Shown here piece after piece: positions 10,938 through 21,282 of a stretch of DNA of 60,000 nucleotides. A program made the position numbers and the translations under genes. The first letter of the stretch is position 1. Each line of letters begins with the position of its first letter. This DNA is from Gnetum montanum (taxonomy: Eukaryota; Streptophyta; Gnetopsida; Gnetales; Gnetaceae), in assembly GCA_015680685.1 (NCBI GenBank), contig MNCI01009612.1, positions 65,452 to 125,451 of the forward strand, given 5' to 3'. The notes under the pieces are model-generated. The model was not told where the DNA came from and made no database searches. It was given only the letters and a program-made list of their open reading frames with translations.

Positions 10938-12830
10938 GATGATCAGAATAGGAAAATTATCAGACACAGGGATGTCATTTTTAATGAACACATGGTGTAC
11001 AAGGATAGGTTCGGTTTAGAATCCAACATTGCAGGGAAGCAAGAAAAGTAATGTGAGAAGGCTGAACTAGAAGAGATATCTGAGAGGGATGTGGATGGAA
11101 GGACTCGAGAAAATCCTGGAAATAGGATAGCTAAAAATGAAAATGACGTTGTAGAAACAGCCACACCAGAGCCTCAGTTGAGAAGGTCTGCAAGAACACC
11201 AAAGCCTAGAGAAAGGTACTCTCCCTCGTTACATTACTTATTGTTGACTAATGTTGGGGAACTAGAATGTTTGGATGAAGCAATGTAGGCAACAGATTGT
11301 GTTGAGTGGGAGGTGGCTATGAGAGATGAGATGAAGTCACTCGACAAAAATATGACATGGACACTAACTGAGTTGCCAGAAGGAAAGAAGGCATTGCAGA
11401 ATAAGTGGGTGTATAGGGTCAAGGAAGAATATGATGGTAGAAAAAGATACAAAGCAAGGTTAGTAGTTAAGGATTTCCAATAGAAAAAGGGAATTGACTA
11501 CACAGAAATTTTTTCACCTGTAGTAAAGTTGACTACTATTACAGTCGTGCTAAGTATTGTGGTTGTTGATGATTTGCATCTAGAGTAGCTAGATGTCAAA
11601 ACTGCATTTCTACATGGTGACCTCGAAGAAGACATTTACATGACACAACCAAAATGCTTCCAAGTTCCAGGGAGGGAAAATCTAGTGTGTAAATTGAAGA
11701 AAAGCCTATGTGGGTTGAAGCAGGCTCCAAGGCAATGGTACAAAAAGTTTGATGGATTTATGTGAAAAAATGCTTTGTTCGAAGTAAGATGGATCACTGC
11801 TGCTATTTCAAGAATACTAATGACTGTTATATAATATTATTTTTATATGTTGATGATATGCTAGTTGCAAGGACTAGCATGAAGGAGATCAATAGCTTAA
11901 AGTAGTATTTGGCACGAAAATTTGAGATGAAAGACTTGGGGCTAACTAAGCAGATACTTGGGATGAGAATATCTAGATATAGATCAAAGGGATTGCTAAA
12001 TCTATCTCAAGAAAAGTACATAGGAAAGTTGCTAAAAAAGTTTAGTCTTCAAGATGCCAGGATTAGAAATACTCCTATGGGAAGCCATGTTCATCTCTCC
12101 AAGGAGTAGGCACCAAAGATAGATGAGGAGAGAAAACACATGGCCAAAGTACCTTATGCTTTAGTATTTGGAAGCTTGATGTATGCTATGGTATGTACTA
12201 GGCCAGACATAGCTCATGCAGTGGGAGTTGTTAGCAAGTTTATGTTTGATCAAGGAAGGGAGCATTGGGAAGATGTAAAGTGGCTCCTAAGATATCTGAA
12301 AGGAACTTCAGGTATGACACTTTGTTTTAAAAGGAGCAGCATTGCTCTATAGGGTTTTTCTGATGTGGATTTGGGAGGTGACTTGGATAGCAGGAAGAGC
12401 ACCACTGGTGTCTCTTTACCATGGGCAACACGGTTGTGAGCTATATGTCTCAAGTTCAGTAGAGCATTGCTCTCTCAACAATAGAAGCAGAATATATGGC
12501 TATCTTAGAAGCTGGAAAAAAGATGATATGGTTGAATGGTCCTCTAAAAGAATTGGGTAAGACATAGGAAAAAAAATGAGCTTTTCACTGATAGTCAAAG
12601 TGTCATACATCTAGCTAAAAATCTAGTCTTCCATTTCAAATCCAAACACATTTAGCTGAGGTATCATCATATCCAGGAATTGATAGATGATGGAACATTA
12701 TTGCTAAGGAAGATTCCCAGTTCAAACAACCCTGTAGACATGCTAACCAAGGTAGTCACCTTTGATAAGCTGAAACTTTGCACAACCTTAGCAAGCCTCC
12801 ATGGTTAGGAATGAGGAGGCATTGTTTGTG
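10938..12830 (+). pseudogene. copia C1 reverse transcriptase and RNase H, frameshifted
   Basis: After a linker (10938-11290) the reverse transcriptase starts near 11370 (NKWVYRVKEEYDG). [13 protein letters not shown] lies near 11608 and [17 protein letters not shown] near 11702. A TGA at 11762 and a frameshift near 11780 follow, then YVDDML near 11847 (catalytic Asp pair intact) and FEMKDLGLTKQILGM near 11919. RNase H follows from about 12340 (GFSDVDLGGDLDSRKSTTG, then STIEAEYMAILEAGKKMIW near 12475), with further frameshifts after 12420 and 12590. The end reads NNPVDMLTKVV near 12728. Most stops are TAG at glutamine positions, for example LE[14 protein letters not shown] at 11587. Confidence 0.9.
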
Positions 12831-12901
12831 GGATTAATAACATCTGTGAAATGAGCAAGGGAGTAAGATTTTTTTGTTTGATCCATCTCCAAGAGGGAGA
12901 T

Positions 12902-13192
12902 TGTTAAGTTATGTGGTGACTGATCCAACACGGGTCAAAACCAGTTAGCAGCAGTGAGCAATAGTTAGCAGTAGTTACTGGTTCCAGTAGTTAGTGGTTT
13001 TGGTCCATTTTACGTTCTCTTTCATAATAGCCCAAAAACATTCCTATAACCATAATTGTATCTAGCATAAATTATTTAATAACAATTCTCATTCATTTTC
13101 GGCAGTGTGCTTGATTAAATGCCACACAAAGTTGTGTGTGTTGCCTATGTTTTTCTTTTCCTTCAATTCTTTATCTGTTCCTGAATATAATA
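12902..13192 (+). repeat. 3' LTR of copia C1
   Basis: A polypurine tract AAGAGGGAGA directly precedes TGTTAAGTTATG at 12902. The LTR ends ATATAATA at 13192, against ATATAACA in the sister copy, and is followed by the target duplication GGCAT. Length 291 bases. Compared with the LTR at 58949 most differences are C/T or G/A changes, several at CG sites (ACGTTC to ACATTC). Confidence 0.9.
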
Positions 13193-13197
13193 GGCAT

Positions 13198-15060
13198 TCC
13201 ATTCAATCATACTTCTTTTGTTTCACTCTTGGATTAATTTCAACTCCTTGAAAGAAAGGAAGAAGAGATCAATGTAAGCCTTTTCTTGAATAAGGAATAT
13301 TATCAACAACTATTAGATGAGGAGAAGACCAGAAATATTTACTTATTAGAATAGGTAGACTTGCTCGAGATACAAGTAGGCAAGCTAGTGTAAGTTATGA
13401 TTCATCTAGTTCATGATATATTTTGCTTAATATAGAGCTAAGTATTTCAATTATACTTAGTCATGTTTTTTCACACATGTGTTGGAAGCTGGTAATGTGA
13501 ATTTATAATTTTCCAGTTTGAGTTTTTTTAATTTATAGTTATGTTTGAATTTTAGTTACCCCATTTCTTCAAAGTTATATAGTTTAACTTTTAATTCAGA
13601 TACAAAAAAGATTTTCTTTTAGTAATTTCCATAATTTGATTTCAGTTTAACATTAGTATCTTATGTTTAGAGTATGTTCATACTTACTTTATGTCATATG
13701 AGTTTAAATTTATTTTGATATCATCCTCTTTGTTAAAATCTCAAAAATCTATTTTCTAACCAAAATGTTTCATCATAAAAAATGACTTATAGAGGTAAAA
13801 GATAAATATTAGTAGTATAAAATCATTTAAGTTCTCACAAATATAGAATCTAAGGCTTTGTAGAGGGTTTTTAAAGACTATATAGAGGATCTAGGATTGT
13901 ACAAAGGGTTTTTCGAGACTATACAAAGGATTAGATAAGGCATCAATTATTAAGTCTAAATTTTAGGAGATTTTCACTAAACCAAAATATCGTTGTTGAA
14001 AGGCAAAAAAACTTTTACAGATAGGTAGGAAACAATTATTCAAAATCAAGAAATGGTGTCTAGATGGATGTAGGAATAGAAGGAAATATTGAAAAAAAAT
14101 AAAAGATGCTAATGAGAGAACAAATTATAGTGATGGATCAAAATAATAATAACTTTGAAAATCTTGTTCATACCATGAACATTATAGTTGCAAAGTAAGA
14201 GATAATCTATGATCAACTAGAAGCTATGATGACATAACAACATATGATAATAGAATAAATTACAAAGCAAAAAATAATAGTAAAAATTCAAACTTTAAAT
14301 TAAAATCAAGAAACTATATATGATATAACTGTAAAGCAAGAAACCATTGTTGAAACAATACCTCAATGTGTTGAAGATTTTTGCAATTTAGTGAGGGAAC
14401 AAGAAGAAAAATGAAAAAGAAATAAAAACCTCTAGTTTACTAGCATTTCTAGAAAGTCCAAAGGAAAAAGATAATTTGAAAAATGTTGTCATGATATTAT
14501 AACAAAAATGATGCACCTATACATCTTATTTGATACAGTCTTGGATACTTATTGCACAAGATTCAAAGATGATAAACCACTTCGTGTTATCATAGTAACT
14601 TGAATAGAGAAAAAAATTAGATAAATAAAGGTCTCACAAAAAAATAGCTTGCAAAGAAGACATAAGAATGGAAAAAATTAAAATCTTGAAGAGTAGAAAG
14701 TAAAATAGCTTTTCTAAACGTTAAGTATATTGTCATAATTAAAGATAGGAGATTTTTAAAAAATTCCTGAACATGTTGCACTATGGATTTATGAATATAG
14801 ATGGTGGTGTTGCCACTAAATTGAATACACTATATAATATTGATTTTTTCAAAACAATTGATATTTTTGGAGGAGTTAACACTTGGAAAGAGAAAGATTA
14901 TGAAAGATTATGAAAATTTTGATCTTCCTACTTTTAGTAGAATAAAGGTAGTAAGTGTTAGATCTCATAAATGGGGAAGGCCATCATGAGGATTAACTTG
15001 TATTTTCAAAAAGCTTCAAAAGTTGATTAAGGTGGATAAGATTGATGAGCATAAATAATA
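13198..15060. other. A-rich non-coding interval, possibly the 5' part of the LINE
   Basis: The stretch is strongly A-rich on the plus strand, with Lys/Glu/Asn/Ile-rich broken frames (around 14060-14720) and many stops. Its position upstream of the LINE endonuclease and the polarity of the frames suit a decayed LINE ORF1 or 5' UTR, but I recognise no domain. A direct repeat lies at 13852-13935 (AGGCTTTGTAGAGGGTTTTT and related units). Confidence 0.3.
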
Positions 15061-15542
15061 TATTTGGTTAAAGGTTATTAAGAGAAAATGCTCTATATTC
15101 ATTGCTTTTTATCATTTTCATCATAGGATGCAACATAGTATGCAAAGTGAGATTTATTAAAACAATAACCCTTTCTATACTTAGGATGAGACATAGTGAA
15201 AATTAAATGAAAAGGTAAAGTTTATATATGTAATGACTTTAATGCAAGACATAGATCTAAGTAAATTAATATTTTAGAGTGGTAACATAATCAAGGGTGG
15301 AAAAATATGTAAGATTATGGTCAAAGTAGGACTGGAGGGAATAGAACATGAGAGGATACTGAAACAAATCAAACAATAAAGCACATATTAGAATAGGAAC
15401 AAGGCCTTGATCTTATCATCATTTTAATTAAAACTCAAACATTTCCTTCAAGTTCAAGATTTATGTTGAAGAAAAAGAAATATGTTCATGTATTCATTTA
15501 CAACTAATCACATCTCAAAATTCACTAGGAACCATTGACTTT
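15060..15542 (+). pseudogene. LINE endonuclease fragment (non-LTR retrotransposon), 5' piece
   Basis: A broken frame reads like an exonuclease/endonuclease/phosphatase domain, which nicks target DNA for LINE insertion: IWLKV near 15062, KGKVYIC then NDFNARHRSK near 15210-15255 (the conserved GDFNAR-type Asp-Asn motif), then an EDTETNQTIKHILE piece near 15355 and GLDLIIILIKTQTFPSSRF. Stops and frame changes are frequent. The LTR element at 15548 interrupts it, and the reverse transcriptase of the same kind of LINE resumes after 21282. Confidence 0.6.
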
Positions 15543-15547
15543 CAAAT

Positions 15548-16098
15548 TGTCACATCCCCATTCCCAAATGATACTGCTACCTAATGAAAATGGTGCCTCT
15601 TCATAACAAGTGTTATTGTAATCTTAACAAGACCCAAAAGGGTATGTTGTAATAATGGATGTGTCTCTTAAGGTAACCTTTGGGGTTTTGACCTAAAGAA
15701 TTTATACCTGGGATTAGAGGTCATGTTGACATGGAGTGGCAAAGCTAGTACAAGCAAGCCATGGGAAGATGGGTGAAGCAAAATAGGAACCGGACTGGCC
15801 ATTCCTTTTGGTTGGGTTATAGGCCTAACCATGGTGGTAGTGTTGGATTGTCTCTAAGGGATAGATGCCAAAGGAGGAAAACCCCAAGGAACACTTTTAG
15901 ATCATGATCCAAATACAGTTTTTCATATCAATGAAGAATCCTTTTATTTCTCTTTCTATAATTTTTCGTATTATTTCCTCTATACATAATGTCAAATAAC
16001 ACATATATTATGCATTTGGTATATTTTCTTTATACACATAATATCTAATATATAATATATTTGATGTTTTCCATGACATCCAAGGACGGGATGTTACA
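15548..16098 (+). repeat. 5' LTR of the LARD-like element
   Basis: TG...CA-bounded repeat of 551 bases, matching 20733-21282 along its whole length. Terminal inverted bases are TGTCACAT and ATGTTACA. It contains AT-rich runs with TATATAATATA near 16050. Confidence 0.85.
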
Positions 16099-16116
16099 AT
16101 TGATATTGAAGCAAAT
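16099..16116 (+). promoter_or_regulatory. Primer-binding-site remnant
   Basis: ATTGATATTGAAGCAAA directly after the LTR resembles the TGGTATCAGAGC iMet primer site with G-to-A and C-to-T changes. Position and decay pattern support this; the match itself is weak. Confidence 0.4.
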
Positions 16117-17676
16117 CATGACCCAAGGGCCATTTAGAACCATGGGCTAACTACAACATGAACTTGATAATGAATCTTGAAGCCACAACACATGGAAGGT
16201 CATTGATCATCACTAGATGCACCATATGTGTATGCACCATATGTTTGTGATGTAAGCTAGAAGATACTATTCCATTAATTTTATAAACAATGGATTAGAT
16301 ATCTACAAAAAGACATAGATCCCACCAACAAAATTCTTTCATGGATATCATTAATTGACAAAGATTTGATCATACCTCATCAAAATTTATCAATTACAAG
16401 AGATGTTCGTAAGATAATGATACACTGGTCTAGGTAACTTTTGCGCATCTTAATACTATAATTATTAATTGATTAGGGTCATTGTTAAATTTCTTTCAAG
16501 AAATTTGGTAACCATTGCCTAAATTGATCTTTTTTTTATTAAAATTCACTATCCAAGTAATCTAAAACACCTTAAGTTACCATACATTAGCCTAGAAATG
16601 TTAATTTAACAAAACAAGCTATTATTGGTATTCTAATTCCTAAAATTTTAAATTCATTTTTGAACCCTAAGACTATGTCCAACACGTAGTGCTTGTTAAG
16701 ATGATTCCAATGGTACAAATTTTGTCTTGATCAGACTTATCGTTTTCGAGATATTGATGTTTAAATATTCTTGTATACGTGCATTAAAATAATATTAATT
16801 TATTAATTTACTATTTTATTATTTTAACCAAAAAAATATCAAAATTTTAGGGCCAAAAATCAACTTGGAATTTCTATTTACCCATACTAAATCCCTACCT
16901 TGTCATTAGGCTAACCACCACGTCAATGATCGAGGCAAGGTGGAATATAATAATAATAATAATAATAATTTATTATTTAAAAAAAGAATCTCTAAAATTC
17001 TTATTGAGTGGTAGGTCACTGGTTCAATCCCACACCCCAAAATACTTTTAATTAAATAAAAATAAAAATAATAATATAAATAAAAATATTATTATTTATT
17101 AAAAAATGATTGGGGGGTCGTGGGTTTGACCTCATGCCTTAACTTACTTTTATTTTTAAAAGATAAAATAAAAATAATAAAATGTAAATTATTTAATAAA
17201 TAAATAATAAATAATTAGAAAAAAATAAAATAAAATAAAATTTGCAAGTTGCGTTAACCTAGAAGATTGCATTAGCAAGAGCTGCACAGGCCTTGTAGTT
17301 CATGCCAGCTTTGTAAGGGAGGAACATGCAGGGCCTATAGGCTACATAAGACCTATAATGGCACTAACCTTGCAGGCCACAATACCTAGACAAGGCTACC
17401 ACAACACATTGGCTAACATAATGCTCCAACTTACTATTGCCAGACATGTTGTTGCTACCTAAACTACATCACTACATCATGAATTTTGTTGTGCTCTCCA
17501 CCTCATGACCTCTAGCACACATGCCTCTGCAACCATTGCCCTAGAGCGCTACCTTTGCTATGCCCTAGATCACACTCTACCACATACTGCAAAAACCTAC
17601 ACCTGCAGTCTGTAGAAATCCTCATCACATTTTTGGAAACCACCGTTGACTATGCCACTACTACCCATTGGGGCTG
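16117..17676. other. AT-rich internal sequence with simple repeats and two B-box-like segments
   Basis: Includes ATA-type simple repeats at 16950-16970 and AT/A-rich runs at 17045-17240. CACTGGTTCAATCCCACA (about 17011) and GTGGGTTTGACCTC (about 17120) look like the pol III B box of tRNA-derived SINEs. No coding signal. Confidence 0.35.
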
Positions 17677-17677
17677 C

Positions 17678-17942
17678 CATAAACCACCTCCTAAGTTGCC
17701 ATAAATTGCTTCCCACACCACTACAAACCACCTCTCACACTACCATAACTTGCCTCCCATGTTGCCACAAACCACATCTTGGACCACTATAAACCACCTT
17801 CCATGTTGTTATAAACCACCTCTTGCACTACCACAAACCACCTCATGCACTTCCATAAACCACCTCCCGCACCACCAAAAACTGCCTCTCGCAGTACCAT
17901 AAACCACCTCTCATACTACCACAAATGGCCTCTCTGAATGTC
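17678..17942 (+). repeat. 22-bp minisatellite, about 12 units in exact register
   Basis: Units of 22 bases with the consensus form CATAAACCACCTCYYRCACYAC repeat from 17678 to about 17942. Unit starts fall exactly every 22 bases: 17678, 17700 and so on to 17898 and 17920, with base changes between units but no indels. The array is C-rich on this strand, unlike its AT-rich surroundings. Confidence 0.85.
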
Positions 17943-17985
17943 GCTAGAAACTACCTTTTCAAACACCACCAAACATGCTGAAGTC

Positions 17986-18140
17986 ATATAGGCCTAGTCA
18001 AGGAGCCATGTAGGTCTTGAGACAACCTATGCAAGGCCATAAGAGGGCCACGCAAGCCTTGAGATGGGCCACATAGGTTGTGAGGAGGGTCACACAAGCC
18101 TTGAGAAGGGTAGTGCATGCCCATGAAAGGGTCACATAGC
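17986..18140 (+). repeat. Second, irregular minisatellite of about 21-22 bases
   Basis: Related units such as CCACGCAAGCCTTGAGA, TCACACAAGCCTTGAGA and CCATGTAGGTCTTGAGA recur roughly every 21-22 or 42-44 bases. It has a different sequence from the array just upstream but the same period. A minus-strand open frame here (17984-18181) is a by-product of the repeat. Confidence 0.6.
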
Positions 18141-18559
18141 CCTACAACTACCTTTTGCACTGCCACTCTACACTCTTCCACCCATTACTTTGCTCTATGC
18201 ATTTGTTGCCAAAACTGCTTTCACCACCCTTGTTGGCACTATCGATGCAAGAACTCCTTCCCCATGGGGTTGCCCACCACCGAGGGTAGGTCTCCAACAC
18301 ACATCATTGTTTGCCATCCTAGCCATCAACCTACTCTTGAAGTTGCCTAGCAACCACCTAGGCCACCATCGGTGCACCACTGCAACCATTATTTCCATTG
18401 AAATGTACTGGAAAAATATTTGTTACCTGATGAAAAATTTTGAATTGCCTATCAACTAACGAAAAAATTGAAAATTTCATCAATTAATGGAAAATTCAAA
18501 TTTCCATCATCAAATAGTTAATTTAAAAAAATTATGTGTAGAAATACTTTCCACAATTA

Positions 18560-18675
18560 GAATTTGATGCACTGGTAGCAATAAAGAAAAAAATTCCACA
18601 ATTAAGCATGCTTGCTGTGGAGTAGAACTAGAATGGATGACCTCTCGAGAAGTCTCATTTTTTGTGCCAATGGTC
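18560..18675 (+). pseudogene. 5S-rRNA-derived segment (Cassandra-like TRIM, SINE3-like, or 5S pseudogene)
   Basis: AATTAAGCATGCTTG, then GAGTAGAACTAGAATGG, then ATGACCTCTCGAGAAGTC (about 18600-18652) follows the internal promoter half of plant 5S rRNA, including the A-box part (GTTAAGCGTGCTTG in real 5S) and the C-box part (GATGGGTGACCTCC). The 5' third is poorly preserved. Many substitutions exclude a functional 5S gene. Plants have Cassandra TRIM elements whose LTRs contain 5S sequence, and 5S-headed SINEs also exist; I cannot tell which source applies. Confidence 0.7.
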
Positions 18676-19379
18676 TTAAACTCTAGAAACCATAACTTCT
18701 AATTTTGAAAGCCCTTTTGAGAAAAAAAATAGTCATTTCCTATATTTTTCAAATTTTTGGACACAATGGTGAAGTTAGATGCATCCCAAGAAACCCCAAA
18801 AATTAGTTTCTACTCCTTGGCCAATATAGTTTCTACATAACTTGAGCATATGATGTTCTTTTTCAACATATGAATAGTCATTTGCAACATTATTCACCTT
18901 TCTAAACTTAATGATGAGCTTAGGTTTATCATCTTGGCACTTAATAATTCAATGATATCATAAATTCAACCTTTTAGGCTTTAAGATTTAGTACATAACC
19001 CTTGCATATAGTCTTAAGATCACTATGGCATGTCATTAGTTACACTGCTAGAGTTAGTGTTCTTAAGGGGGGTAGAAAGGGCATCAAGAATTAGATTATA
19101 TAATTACATATTACTAAAATTATATGATGTCTTTAAATATTACTAAAATTAGATAATGTACTTAAATTAGTTGGAGAATCATTTGCTATATCAATATTAG
19201 TTGATTATTAGGTAATGAATCAGTTGATGTATTAGTTAAAGATCAGTTGATGTATTAGTTGAAGAATTAGTTGAAAAAATAGAATAATCTTCAACCATCA
19301 ACCATCAAGAAAAGGGTATATTAATACATCCTACAATTAANGGTTTTTCCATGGAAATTTCTATACCAATTACAACCAT

Positions 19380-20265
19380 ATTTGGAAAAGATGGGATACA
19401 TAGGTATTTATAAGTAAAAAGGTTCTTATGGGAGTTCTTCTTTTGAGCCATAAAAATTAGCATATTGCAAAGATCACAACATGGATGGTTGTATGATCTT
19501 TTACAAAGAAGCCAAGTTTGAATTGGTACAAAGATTTGAATGGAGTTTATAAAATATGATTTTTGAAATTCCAAAACTTCAAGAGATGGACAAGAACGAA
19601 TAGTTAATATTTTGGAAAAATCACATAGCCCTAACAATGATTCTAAAAGTTCATCTATCAAGAAGATGTGTATGCATGGTTAACACACATTTGATTGCCA
19701 AACCAACATGTTCAGGTGTTAGAATATGTCAAGTAGCATATTTGATTAAGCAAATAGAAAAAGGTTTGAAGAATAACTTATTACTAAGTTATAATTATCC
19801 AATTCCATTTATTCTTTGTGGAGACTTCAATGCAAAATTTGGAAATAGCATTTATCTATTCTTCAAATATGGATCTGTAAAGAAATATTTGGAAGATGAA
19901 CCTGACTTGAAGAAGATGTCTTCATCTATTTAGCATGCAATTTCATTGGCTAGGGAATATGTTGCTTATTTTGAATCTTTAGTAGATAAATCAAATTCTA
20001 GAATTTAGGAATAAATGATGTTATGAATAGCACTAATCAAGAACCACAGTTTACCAATTACTCTACTATGATTAATGAATATGGGTTAACAACATTCTTC
20101 ATTGAGACTTTGGATTATATTTGTTATGATGCTTGATTTTTTCAAGTTACCAAGTTTACTAGAGTTGATTTCTAAAGAAGAAGTTTAGAAGAATCAAGAT
20201 CAAGCCTTGTCATCCCGAACAAGACCATCCGATCACATACCACCTATGGTGGAATCATAATTACT
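19380..20265 (+). pseudogene. CCR4-like deadenylase (endonuclease/exonuclease/phosphatase family) fragment captured in an LTR element
   Basis: One frame holds DGCMIFYKEAKFELVQRFEW (about 19490-19549), then IALTMILKVH (about 19630), VCMVNTHL (about 19670), QVAYLIKQIEKGL (about 19731) and IPFILCGDFNAKFGNS (about 19801-19850). EPQFTNYS then LDYICYDA (about 20040-20133) follow, and in another frame LPSLLELISKEEV and RPSDHIPPM (about 20150-20250). This is the order of conserved blocks in the catalytic domain of CCR4/CNOT6-type poly(A) nucleases, with the active-site signatures NTH, GDFN, LDYI and SDH. About 760 bases encode what takes roughly 240 residues in the family, so no intron is evident. 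Stops, a frameshift and a missing N-terminal leucine-rich-repeat part make it dead. A LINE endonuclease is the main alternative, but the LDYI and SDHI blocks and the helix between them favour CCR4. Confidence 0.7.
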
Positions 20266-20715
20266 CCCATCAGTTCATAAGGTTGATCAAGATCAAAAAG
20301 TATATCACTCTTACTTTTATTTGATTAATCTTATTATTTTATACATTGTTTAATTTATATTTCAATTAGATAAGTAAAATATCTATGATAATAAAGATAG
20401 GGGATAAAGAATTTTCCCTACCTTCACTTAGGTAAGCATATCTAAGTTGCACTTTGTGTGATCTTGGTCAAAACTGGTGATTGGTCTTTGATAAATATTT
20501 AATTCACCTTTGTCATTATCTTAGAAAATAAAGTATCAAAAAAGTAATATTTTATATTTCCATATATTTTTCTCACATATATTGTTTTTACAAAATAAGC
20601 AAGAAACAACTTCAACTTCAAAGGAGGAATCAAATTATTGGAGCATAGAATCATGTAAGGATGCATTCGAGCTGGAAAACGATAGAGAATGTGGACTTAT
20701 TCAAGGAAATATAGA

Positions 20716-20732
20716 ACCTAAGGGGGGTAGAT
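20716..20732 (+). promoter_or_regulatory. Polypurine tract of the LARD-like element
   Basis: CTAAGGGGGGTAGAT directly before the 3' LTR start TGTCACAT at 20733 is a classic plus-strand primer tract. Confidence 0.75.
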
Positions 20733-21282
20733 TGTCACATTACCATTCCCAAACGATGTTATTGCCTAATGAAAATGGTGTCTCTTCATAACAAGTGTTA
20801 TTTTTATCTTAACAAGACCCGAAAGGGCATGTTATAATAACGAACGTGTCTCTTAAGGTAACCTTTGGGGATTTGACCTACAACATTTATACCCAATGTT
20901 AGAGGTCATCTCGACATGGAGTGGCAAAGCTAGTATAGGCAAGTCATAGGAAGCCAGGTGAAGTAGGACAAGAAGTGGATTGGCCATCCCTTTTGGTTGA
21001 GTTATAGGCCTAACCATGGTGAAAATGTTGGATTGCCCCTAAGGGATAGATGCCAAAGGAAGAAAACCCAAAGAAACACTCTCAAAGCATGATCAGGATA
21101 CACTTTTCCATATCAATAAAGCATCCTTTTATTTCTCTTTTATCATTTTTTCTATTATTTCCTTTATACATAATGTCGAATAACACATATATTTCGCATT
21201 TGGTGTATTTTATTCATACACATAATGTCTAATATATTGTATATTTGATGTTTGCCATGATATCTAGGGACAAGATGTCACA
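20733..21282 (+). repeat. 3' LTR of the LARD-like element
   Basis: 550-base partner of 15548-16098, bounded by TGTCACAT and GATGTCACA and followed by CAAGT (target duplication). It also contains the open frame 21050-21232, a chance frame. Confidence 0.85.

Larger units (their letters stand above)
8858..13192 (+). mobile_element. Complete, decayed Ty1/copia retrotransposon (family C1) with 5-bp target duplication
   Basis: The element is flanked by GGCAT at 8853-8857 and again at 13193-13197, a perfect 5-bp target-site duplication. The order gag, protease, integrase, reverse transcriptase, RNase H is the Ty1/copia order. The 5' LTR begins TATTAAGTTATG, where the 3' LTR and the second family member (58949) begin TGTTAAG, so the terminal TG has mutated to TA. 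The 5' LTR and the start of gag are hidden by an assembly gap (8898-9177). Multiple stops and at least two frameshifts make it non-autonomous. It resembles plant TNT1-94-type elements. Confidence 0.9.
15548..21282 (+). mobile_element. Non-autonomous LTR retrotransposon (LARD-like) carrying host-derived sequence
   Basis: Two direct repeats of about 550 bases (15548-16098 and 20733-21282) start TGTCACAT and end GATGTYACA. The left one is followed by an iMet-type primer-site remnant, and the right one is preceded by the polypurine tract AAGGGGGGTAGA. Flanking 5-mers are CAAAT (15543-15547) and CAAGT (21283-21287), a target duplication with one change. In 4.6 kb of internal sequence I find no gag, protease, RT or integrase. 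Instead it holds AT-rich simple repeats, two minisatellites, a 5S-rRNA-like segment and a CCR4-like gene fragment. It lies inside a LINE. By hand the two LTRs differ at about 17 of the first 125 bases, mostly transitions, so the insertion is old. Confidence 0.8.

Noticed and set aside
17678-17942. CRISPR array
   Set aside because: The 22-bp units are contiguous with no spacers, and this is a plant nuclear region.
17984-18398. Pro/Cys/His-rich small proteins around the minisatellites
   Set aside because: Open frames in C-rich repeats lack stops by composition; both strands are open, with no conserved pattern.
18560-18675. Functional 5S rRNA gene
   Set aside because: The 5' third is not recognisable and conserved bases in the A and C boxes are changed; no T-run terminator in place.
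19305-19661. Minus-strand 118-codon frame opposite the CCR4-like fragment
   Set aside because: Shadow of the plus-strand coding remnant; no domain.
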